From: RXIX01 sp003989075
GTDB taxonomy: Bacteria > Pseudomonadota > Gammaproteobacteria > Competibacterales > Competibacteraceae
NCBI GenBank assembly: GCA_029780415.1
Contig: JAKOYN010000069.1
Location: 1-59,367 of the forward strand
DNA length: 59,367 nt
Reading direction: 5' to 3'
Shown: in pieces, positions 26,407-33,867 of the stretch
How positions within the stretch are numbered: position 1 is the stretch's first letter
How the letters are laid out: each line of letters starts with the position of its first letter
Notes under the pieces: model-generated
Databases searched by the model: none
The model's input: the letters and a program-made list of their open reading frames with translations, nothing else
Told to the model about the DNA's origin: nothing
Program-made: the position numbers and the translations under genes

Positions 26407-26476
26407 AATTCCCAGCATCAGACTTGCCGGATTCGCCCCACCGTGCTGTCCGTCCCTTATGCCCCAGGAGTCCGCA

Positions 26477-29400
26477 ATGCGCCGTTCCCTGCTGTATCCA
26501 CTTCTGCTGCTGGCCCTGCTGTTATCCGGGCGCGTTCACGCCCTTGACGATGTACCCCAGGCCATCGCTGCCGCCCAGTATCTACAGCTCATCCGCGATG
26601 GCCGCGATCCGGCCGGACGCAGCATCGCCATCTTGCGCCAGCAGGCCGAGCAACTGGCGCAGCAGCAGAACTGGCCATCAGCCATCGAGCGCTATGAGAC
26701 GGCGCTGGCCACCGGCCAGGCACCGGCGCTGCTATGGCTGGACCTGAGTCAGGCCTGGCAACGGCGCCTGCAGAGCACGACCGACAGCACCCTGCAGCAG
26801 CAGGCCCGGCAGCGCGCCCAGCAGGCGGCCTGGAATGGTCTGGAGGCGGCGCGCGCACCCTTTGAACGCGCCCGCGCCCTGTTCCGGCTCGGTGAGCTGT
26901 ACGATCAGGCCAAGAATTCCCGCCAGGCACTGGCCGCTTTCCGTGAGGGCCTCGATCTTGAGGATGAACCGCGCATCGCCAAGCGCTATCAGGAGCTGGC
27001 TGCGGCGCTGGCCTTCCAGATCAAGGGCGTCGAGGTTGATTCGGACAGTGCTACGCCGAAAATCTGCCTGAACTTCTCCGACGATCTGTCCCGCGATCGG
27101 CGCGTGCATTACGAGGATTATCTGCTGATACAACCGGCAATCAGTGCCGTGGTCAGCGCCAGCGAGCAAAAGCTGTGCATCGAAGGCGTGCGGCATGGCC
27201 AGAGCTATACCCTCACCACCCGGCCCGGCATTCCCGCCGCCAATGGCGACCAGACCCGCACCGGTCAGGAGTTCACCGCCAAGGTCGAGGATCGTGAACC
27301 AACCCTCGGCTTTCGCGGCGCCACCTATGTGCTGCCGCGCAGCGGCGGCCAGCAGTTGCCGTTGACCAGCGTCAACGTTGACAAGGCGCGGCTGCGGGTA
27401 CTGCGCATCAATGATCGCAACCTGCTGCACGAGATCGAAAAGCGCCGCATCACCCAACTGCTCGACGGCTATGACCTGAACGCCATCGCTCAGCGTTCCG
27501 GCGAACAGGTCTGGATCGGCACGCTGAGCCTGAACAGCGCCGAGCGCAATCAGGATGTCACCACCGGTATTCCCATCGAACAGATCCTGCCCAACCCGCA
27601 GCCGGGCATCTACATCGTCGCCGCCGAACCGGCCGGGGCCGATGCCGATGATTATGAGAATCGCGCCACCCAGTGGCTGATCGTGTCCGATATTGGCCTG
27701 TTCACCCTGCGCGGCAGCGATGGTCTGCATGTGTTCGCCCGCTCGCTGGCCAGTGCCCAGCCGCTGGCCGGGATCGAGCTGCGCCTGTACGCGAACAACA
27801 ACAGTGAGCTAGGCAAAGTGGTCACCGATCGCCAGGGCTATGCGCGCCTTGATCCGGGCCTGTTGCGCGGCGCGGGCGGCCGCGAACCGGCGGCGCTGAT
27901 GGCCTTTGGCAAGGACGATTACAACATGCTCGACCTGACCCGGCCGGCCTTCGATCTGAGCGACCGGGGCGTCGAGGGCCGCGCCGCGCCCGGCGCGACG
28001 GATGCCTTTCTCTATACCGAGCGCGGCATCTACCGGCCCGGCGAGACCGTGCAGCTCATGGCGCTGCTGCGCGACAGCCGCGGTTATGCCGCTGGGCAAA
28101 CGCCGCTGAGCCTGAAGGTCTTCCGGCCCGACACGGTGGAAATCGCTGCGCCGCGCCCCGGTACGCCCGCGCTGGGCGGCTATCCGGCGCAACTGCCGCT
28201 GCCGGCAAACGCGCGCACCGGCACCTGGACGGTCAAGGCCTACACCGATCCGGCTGGCGATCCGGTCGGCCAGGTCGAGTTCCAGGTGGAAGATTTCATC
28301 CCGCAGCAGCTCAAGCTGGAGCTGAAGACCGCCGCCAGCGTACTGCGCCCCGGTGAACCGGCCCTGGTCGATCTCGATGGCCGTTTCCTGTACGGGGCGC
28401 CGGCGGCCAGCCTCAAGGCCGAAGCGGAAGTGGTGCTGCGCGAGGATCCCAACCCCTATCCGGCCTTCCCCGGCTATCGCTTTGGGCTGGCGCAGGAGCG
28501 CTGGAATGCACAGCGTTTTCCGCTGGCGCTGGCGGGCACCGATGCCCAGGGCAAGGCACAGGCCCAGCTCAGCCTGAACGAAATCCCCGATACCACCCGG
28601 CCATTGCTGGCGCGGCTGCGCGTGTCGCTGTTCGAGCCGGGTGGGCGACCGGTGACGCGCAGCCTGGACCTGCCCTATCGGCCACGGCCATTCGCCATCG
28701 GCATCAAGCCGCGCTTCAGCGATGAAGGCGTGCGCATCGGCCAGGAAGCCGCCTTTGACGTGCTGGCCGTGGATGCCTTTGGCCAGCCACAGGCGCACAG
28801 CGGGCTGCGCGCCGAACTGGTGCGCGAGGAATATCAGTACTACTGGTATCACGACGAAGGGCGCTGGAATTACAAGCTGGTGATCCGCGACAGCACGCCG
28901 CTGCGCAGCCAGGCGCTGGACCTGAACGCCGGCGCGGCAACGCCCATCAGCCAGCGCGGGCTGGACTGGGGCCGCTATCGCCTCGACGTGCTCGATCCAG
29001 CCAGCGGCGTAGCGTCCAGCCTGCGCTTTACCGTCGGCTGGTTCGATAAACCCGGCGATGACGACACCCCTGATCAGCTCAAGGTGACCCTGGACCAGCC
29101 GCGCTATCAGATCGGCGACACGGCCCGGGTGTTTATCCGCGCCCCGTTCGCCGGCGAGGTGCTGCTGAACGTGGTCGGTGACCGGCTGTGGTTGAGCCGC
29201 ACGGTCAGCATCCCGGCTGAAGGAACCACGGTGGACCTGCCGATTCCGGCGGAATGGGGGCCGGGCGTGTATATCGCCGCTACTGCATTCCGTCCGGCCG
29301 CGACCAGTGCCAACACGCCGCGCGGCCCGGGGCGGGCGATTGGCGTCGCCTGGCTGGGCCTGGATCCGGCAGCGCGCACCTTGAATGTGGCGCTTGAGGC

Positions 29401-31693
29401 GCCGGCTGAATGGACACCGCGCCAGACCGTCGAACTGCCGGTGCGCGTCAGTGGCCTGGAAGCGGGCCAGCCGGCCTATCTGACCGTGGCCGCCGTCGAT
29501 GAGGGCATTCTGCAACTGACCGATTTCAACAGCCCCGACCCGGTGAGCTATTTCCTCGGCAAGCGCCGCCTGGGCGTGCAACTGCTTGACCTGTACGGCA
29601 AGCTGATCGAGAGCAACGGTCGCCCCGGCCAGCTCAAGGTCGGTGGCGATGCCGAAAGCCGCCAGCTCGATGCCTCGGGGCTGCGCACGGTCAAGACCCT
29701 GGCGCTGTTCTCGGGACCGGTGGCGCTGGATGCTCAGGGTCAGGCGCGCATCCCGCTGACGCTGCCCGATTTCAATGGCCAGTTGCGGCTGATGGCGGTA
29801 GCCTGGGATCGCAATCGCCTGGGCCGTGCCGAAGCTGCGCCGCTGGTGCGCGATCCACTGGTGGCGCGTCTTTATCTGCCGCGCATCCTGGCGCCGGAGG
29901 ATGAAAGCCGCGTGACCGTGACGGTGCAGAATCTGAACGCCGCACCCGGCGATTATCAGGTGCGCCTGCAGGGCAGCGGCGCGGTGCGGGTCGATGCACC
30001 GGCTGAATTCACCTTCAGCGTTGCCGCTGACAGCGCCCCGGCCGCCATGCGTCAGGTTTTCACCCTGCGCGGCCAGCAGCCGGGCGCCGGGCAGTTGCAG
30101 TTGCAGGTTGACGGCCCACAGGGTTTCAGCCTGCGCCACGATGCCGATATCAGCGTGCGTCCGGCGCAGGCTCTGAGCAGCCAGCGCAGTGCACAGCGCC
30201 TGAATCCGGGTGAAAGTCTGCGCCTTGATGCGGCACGCCTGGCCAGTTTTGTACCCGGCACCGGTGCGCTGCGGCTGAGCGTGGCCAGCCGGCCCAATCT
30301 CGATGTGCCGGCGCTGCTCGCCCAGCTCGACCGTTATCCCTATGGCTGTTTGGAGCAGACCACCAGCCGCGCCCTGCCGCTGCTGTATTTCAATCAGGTC
30401 GCCCAGGCCTGGGTCGGGCAGCAGGCGACCGAGGCCGGGCTGCGGGCGCGGGTGCAGGAGGCAATTACCCGCATTCTCACCCTGCAGGATGCCGGCGGCG
30501 GCTTTGGTCTGTGGAATGCGGACAGCAGTATCGACACCTGGCTGTCGGCCTATGCCATGGATTTCCTGGTGCGCGCCCGCGAAGAGCGCTATCTGGTGCC
30601 GGACAATGCCTATCAGAGCGGACTCAAGTATCTGCAGGAGCAGGTCAACGCCGGCGATTTCGATCCCGAGCCGCTGAGCTGGCGCGCCTATAGCCTGTAT
30701 GTGCTGGCGCGGGCGCAGAAGGCCGCCATCGGTGATCTGCGCTATCTGCACGATCAGTATCTGCGCAAGTTGCCGACTGCATTGGCGCAGGCGCAATTGG
30801 GTGCGGCGCTGGCCCGTTATGGTGAACTGGGCCGGGCGCGGGAGGCGTTCAACGCGGCATTGGAGCGCGGCGAGCGGGAGCGGGCTGTGGTGCATGATTA
30901 CGGCAGCACGCTGCGCGACCGGGCGGCGCTGCTGACGCTGCTGACCGAATCGGGATTGCTGGCGGAACGGGTGCCAGGTTTGACCGAGGACTTAACTGCC
31001 AGCTTCAATGCCCGCCGCTACACCAGTACTCAGGAACAGGCTTGGCTGCTGCTGGCGGCGCGCAGTCTGTTCGGACAGGCCGGCAGTCTGCGCGTGGCGG
31101 TGAATGATCAGGTGCGCAACAGTGATCCGCTGTATCTGGCGCCGGATGCCGCGACTCTGGCCACGGGTCTGTATCTGGTCAATCAGGGCGATCAGCCGGC
31201 CTGGACGACGCTGGATCTGAGCGGTGTGCCCAGTGCCATTCAGGCGCCGGCGCAGGAGGGTTTCCGCATCAGCCGCCGCTATTACAGTCGCTCCGGTCAG
31301 CCGGTGGACCCGGCGCAACTGCGCCAGAATGATCTGGTGGTGGTGGTGATCAGTGGCGAGGCGCAGGGCAGCGAAGGCCAGCAGGCGCTGGTGGTGGATC
31401 TGTTGCCGGCGGGGCTGGAAATCGAGAATGCGCGCTTGGCGCATAACGCTTCGACCGGTGAGTTGCCTTGGCTGGGTGAGTTGAGCACGGCGCTGCATAC
31501 CGAGAGCCGCGATGATCGTTTTGTTGCCGCGCTGGATATTGAGGCGGGCGAGAAGCGCAGCTTTACCCTTGCCTATCTGGCGCGGGCGGTAACACCGGGC
31601 CGTTATCAGCAGCCGGCGGTGTTCGTTGAGGATATGTATAAGCCCTGGCAGTTTGGGCGCGGCGCGATGGGCGTGGTGCAGATCAGCGAGTGA
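26477..31693 (+). CDS. Bacterial alpha-2-macroglobulin (YfaS-type), thioester-containing
   Basis: Very large (1738 aa) periplasmic protease-trap protein. The ATG at 26477 has AGGAG eight bases upstream and begins a signal peptide (MRRSLLYPLLLLALLLSGRVHA) with no lipobox cysteine, so it is predicted soluble or peripherally attached after signal peptidase I cleavage. A helical N-terminal region (to about 190) is followed by repeated macroglobulin-like domains (DAFLYTERGIYRPGETVQ is the MG signature). The thioester motif CLEQ is in YPYGCLEQTTSRALPL, followed by the alpha/alpha-toroid (GGFGLWNADSSIDTWLSAYA). Homologues are often next to pbpC (PBP1c); here it stands alone between an IS relic and a REP. 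Confidence 0.93.
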   Translation: MRRSLLYPLLLLALLLSGRVHALDDVPQAIAAAQYLQLIRDGRDPAGRSIAILRQQAEQLAQQQNWPSAIERYETALATGQAPALLWLDLSQAWQRRLQSTTDSTLQQQARQRAQQAAWNGLEAARAPFERARALFRLGELYDQAKNSRQALAAFREGLDLEDEPRIAKRYQELAAALAFQIKGVEVDSDSATPKICLNFSDDLSRDRRVHYEDYLLIQPAISAVVSASEQKLCIEGVRHGQSYTLTTRPGIPAANGDQTRTGQEFTAKVEDREPTLGFRGATYVLPRSGGQQLPLTSVNVDKARLRVLRINDRNLLHEIEKRRITQLLDGYDLNAIAQRSGEQVWIGTLSLNSAERNQDVTTGIPIEQILPNPQPGIYIVAAEPAGADADDYENRATQWLIVSDIGLFTLRGSDGLHVFARSLASAQPLAGIELRLYANNNSELGKVVTDRQGYARLDPGLLRGAGGREPAALMAFGKDDYNMLDLTRPAFDLSDRGVEGRAAPGATDAFLYTERGIYRPGETVQLMALLRDSRGYAAGQTPLSLKVFRPDTVEIAAPRPGTPALGGYPAQLPLPANARTGTWTVKAYTDPAGDPVGQVEFQVEDFIPQQLKLELKTAASVLRPGEPALVDLDGRFLYGAPAASLKAEAEVVLREDPNPYPAFPGYRFGLAQERWNAQRFPLALAGTDAQGKAQAQLSLNEIPDTTRPLLARLRVSLFEPGGRPVTRSLDLPYRPRPFAIGIKPRFSDEGVRIGQEAAFDVLAVDAFGQPQAHSGLRAELVREEYQYYWYHDEGRWNYKLVIRDSTPLRSQALDLNAGAATPISQRGLDWGRYRLDVLDPASGVASSLRFTVGWFDKPGDDDTPDQLKVTLDQPRYQIGDTARVFIRAPFAGEVLLNVVGDRLWLSRTVSIPAEGTTVDLPIPAEWGPGVYIAATAFRPAATSANTPRGPGRAIGVAWLGLDPAARTLNVALEAPAEWTPRQTVELPVRVSGLEAGQPAYLTVAAVDEGILQLTDFNSPDPVSYFLGKRRLGVQLLDLYGKLIESNGRPGQLKVGGDAESRQLDASGLRTVKTLALFSGPVALDAQGQARIPLTLPDFNGQLRLMAVAWDRNRLGRAEAAPLVRDPLVARLYLPRILAPEDESRVTVTVQNLNAAPGDYQVRLQGSGAVRVDAPAEFTFSVAADSAPAAMRQVFTLRGQQPGAGQLQLQVDGPQGFSLRHDADISVRPAQALSSQRSAQRLNPGESLRLDAARLASFVPGTGALRLSVASRPNLDVPALLAQLDRYPYGCLEQTTSRALPLLYFNQVAQAWVGQQATEAGLRARVQEAITRILTLQDAGGGFGLWNADSSIDTWLSAYAMDFLVRAREERYLVPDNAYQSGLKYLQEQVNAGDFDPEPLSWRAYSLYVLARAQKAAIGDLRYLHDQYLRKLPTALAQAQLGAALARYGELGRAREAFNAALERGERERAVVHDYGSTLRDRAALLTLLTESGLLAERVPGLTEDLTASFNARRYTSTQEQAWLLLAARSLFGQAGSLRVAVNDQVRNSDPLYLAPDAATLATGLYLVNQGDQPAWTTLDLSGVPSAIQAPAQEGFRISRRYYSRSGQPVDPAQLRQNDLVVVVISGEAQGSEGQQALVVDLLPAGLEIENARLAHNASTGELPWLGELSTALHTESRDDRFVAALDIEAGEKRSFTLAYLARAVTPGRYQQPAVFVEDMYKPWQFGRGAMGVVQISE

Positions 31694-31708
31694 TGTCAGG
31701 CCCGCTTG

Positions 31709-31742
31709 CCTGATGGGCCTCGGCCATGCGTGAGGCATCAGG
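31709..31742 (+). terminator. Hairpin after the alpha-2-macroglobulin gene
   Basis: Nested inverted repeat CCTGAT..GCCTC..GAGGC..ATCAGG, starting 15 bases after the stop codon. There is no clear U tract, so it may be a weak or Rho-assisted terminator or an RNA-stabilising stem. Confidence 0.4.
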
Positions 31743-31776
31743 GTAGTGCTTCAACCGACATCAAATGACTTCGCAG

Positions 31777-31855
31777 GTAGGGTGGATAAGGCGCTTGCGC
31801 CGCATCCACCAACCCTTGCCCAAGAAGGTGGATGCGCTTCGCTTATCCACCCTAC
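31777..31855. repeat. BIME: two REP palindromes in inverted orientation
   Basis: A forward REP with the GTAG head (31777-31810, GTAGGGTGGATAAGGCGC then a palindromic tail to ATCCACC) and a reverse REP (31827-31855, ending ATCCACCCTAC) are joined by a short AACCCTTGCCCAAGAA spacer. The same composite unit recurs three times at 37131-37595 beside the RAYT gene. GTAG-headed palindromes of this kind are the known substrates of RAYT transposases. It lies between the macroglobulin gene and the type III restriction-modification system. Confidence 0.9.
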
Positions 31856-32130
31856 TCCATCCGTCAATTTAATCGGGTTGCAGCAGGAGATATTCGGGAT
31901 ATGCCGCGCTGGGGCCTTGTTTCAATTTGAAATAGGGTTGCAGCGCGGTATTTCATTTTGCAACCGCGCCGATTTCATATCCCGTGCGGCGGTCGCCATG
32001 CAGGGTGTTTCCAGGCGACCAACCCTTTGATGTTTTGCGCTTTTACAATAGGGTCGGCATCAGTACGCTGCTTGGCATGGGAAGTGTTCTTGTTTTAATT
32101 CCGTCCAACTTTGATGAGTGCTGTGCTGTC

Positions 32131-32304
32131 ATGCCTGCGCTACCGCCGATCCCGCCTGCTGTTCCGCCGCCGCTGTCGGCATCGCCCGAACAGCTTATCG
32201 AGGAGCGCCGTGAGCAGGAGCGATTGCTGCGCATGATTGATGCGCTAATCCTCGCTTATCGCCAGCCTGTGGTGACTGTTATCATGGAGCGGAACCTGAA
32301 GTAG
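32131..32304 (+). CDS. Small hypothetical protein upstream of mod
   Basis: Possible 57-aa protein beginning MPALPPIPPAVPPP with a proline-rich start, then a charged helix (EQLIEERREQERLLRMIDAL) and a hydrophobic end (QPVVTVIME). No good Shine-Dalgarno is seen before 32131; the same frame is open from 31984. It ends 48 bases before mod on the same strand. Function unknown; it may be a chance frame. The preceding 31860-32070 stretch holds direct and inverted repeats but no gene. Confidence 0.3.
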   Translation: MPALPPIPPAVPPPLSASPEQLIEERREQERLLRMIDALILAYRQPVVTVIMERNLK

Positions 32305-32352
32305 TTCATCCGACGCGCTCCATATACGGGAACAATCAAACAAAGGAATCCC

Positions 32353-33858
32353 ATGCCGCTTTTACATTGGTTGACGCGCGAGGAGGATATTCATCGCGCC
32401 GCCCATGCACCCTATCGCCTTCTCGAAGCAGCACCTTTGTCCCACGGCGACCGCGACACCGGCAATATGCTCATTCAGGGCGATAATCTGGACGCACTGA
32501 AAGCCCTGCTTCCCTACTATGCCGGAAAAGTGAAGTGCATCTACATTGATCCGCCCTATAACACTCGCAGCGCTTTTGAGCATTACGACGATAATCTGGA
32601 ACACAGCCAATGGCTGGCGATGATGTATCCGCGCCTTGAGCTTTTGCGCAAATTGTTATCCGAGGACGGGAGTATCTGGGTTTCAATTGACGATAACGAG
32701 GGGCATTATCTCAAGGTCATTATGGATGAGATTTTCGGGAGGAAAAACTTTGTCTCTAACATAATTTGGGAAAAGGCGGATTCCCCACGAAATTCCGCGA
32801 AACAATTCTCATCGGACCATGACCATATTTTAGTGTATTCCAAGGTGCCCGAGTGGCAGCCTAGAAAACTGCCTAGAACTGAAGAGGCTAATTCAATATA
32901 TTCAAATCCAGATGATGACGAGCGAGGCCCATGGCTGCCTGGCGATCCCTATGCAAATAAACCCTATTCGAAAGGGCTTTACTCAATAACCGGACCGACT
33001 GGTCGGAGTTTTGCTCCACCCCCTGGAAGATATTGGCGTATCTCGGAAGAGCGTTTAAGAGAGCTTGATTCCGATGGAAGAATTTGGTGGGGGCCGACCG
33101 GTGAGGCGAGACCCAGTATCAAGCGCTATCTTTCTGAAGTATCTGATTTAGTACCAAGAACCTTATGGCGAAAAGATAGTGTGGGTAGCAACCGTACATC
33201 GAAAAATGAAATGCGAGCGCTCTTCCCCGATGAGGCTTCATTTGGGACGCCAAAGCCAGAATCCCTAATCGAAAGGGTGCTGCATATATCCACGGTTCCT
33301 GGCGACCTCGTTTTAGATTCCTTCCTGGGTTCCGGCACGACCGCCGCCGTGGCCCACAAAATGGGCCGCCGCTATATCGGCATTGAGATGGGCGAACACG
33401 CCGTTACGCATTGCGTCCCGCGCTTGAAAAAGGTGATTGAGGGTGAACAAGGCGGGATTTCAGAAGCCGTGGGTTGGAAAGGCGGCGGCGGCTTCCGCTT
33501 CTATCGTCTGGGCGATCCGGTATTTGACGAGGAAGGCCATATTTCCCCCGGCATCCGCTTTGCGCCCTTGGCCGCGCATGTCTGGTTTATCGAAACCGGC
33601 GTTCCCTTCACCGGAGCGGCGGATTCTACCTTGCTGGGCATCCATGACGGCACCGCCTATTACCTGCTCTATAACGGCATTCTGGGCGACAAACGACCCG
33701 ACGGCGGGAATATCCTGACCGCAAGAATCCTGGCTGCCTTGCCACCCTTTGACGGCCCCAAGATCATTTTCGGCGAAGGGTGTCGGATGAGCACCGAGCG
33801 GCTGGAAAACGAACGGATCACCTTCCGGCAGATACCCTATGAAATCAAGGCGCGCTAG
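32353..33858 (+). CDS. mod: Type III restriction-modification DNA methyltransferase (Mod)
   Basis: 501 aa, beta-class adenine methyltransferase: catalytic motif IV YIDPPYNT comes first (about residue 58), and the AdoMet-binding motif I LDSFLGSGTTAAVA comes later (about residue 317), followed by GRRYIGIEMGEHAV. Between them (roughly 32750-33310) lies the target recognition region, clearly more AT-rich than both flanks. AAAGGAA precedes the ATG. It is followed after 9 bases by res, the usual mod-res order. Mod sets the recognition sequence and is required both for host methylation and for restriction. Confidence 0.93.
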   Translation: MPLLHWLTREEDIHRAAHAPYRLLEAAPLSHGDRDTGNMLIQGDNLDALKALLPYYAGKVKCIYIDPPYNTRSAFEHYDDNLEHSQWLAMMYPRLELLRKLLSEDGSIWVSIDDNEGHYLKVIMDEIFGRKNFVSNIIWEKADSPRNSAKQFSSDHDHILVYSKVPEWQPRKLPRTEEANSIYSNPDDDERGPWLPGDPYANKPYSKGLYSITGPTGRSFAPPPGRYWRISEERLRELDSDGRIWWGPTGEARPSIKRYLSEVSDLVPRTLWRKDSVGSNRTSKNEMRALFPDEASFGTPKPESLIERVLHISTVPGDLVLDSFLGSGTTAAVAHKMGRRYIGIEMGEHAVTHCVPRLKKVIEGEQGGISEAVGWKGGGGFRFYRLGDPVFDEEGHISPGIRFAPLAAHVWFIETGVPFTGAADSTLLGIHDGTAYYLLYNGILGDKRPDGGNILTARILAALPPFDGPKIIFGEGCRMSTERLENERITFRQIPYEIKAR

Positions 33859-33867
33859 GAGAGCAGG

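Noticed and set aside
26260..26747. Small plus-strand reading frames across the hairpin chain
   Set aside because: Their translation includes the typical read-through of IS605 right ends (NPRPLGRGECQN) and continues out of frame into the macroglobulin gene; not a separate protein.
27809..30895. 1028-codon open frame antisense to the macroglobulin gene
   Set aside because: It mirrors the codon structure of the high-GC sense gene and its translation is low-complexity (Gln, His, Arg, Ala rich) with no motif; the sense strand has signal peptide, thioester and domain signatures.
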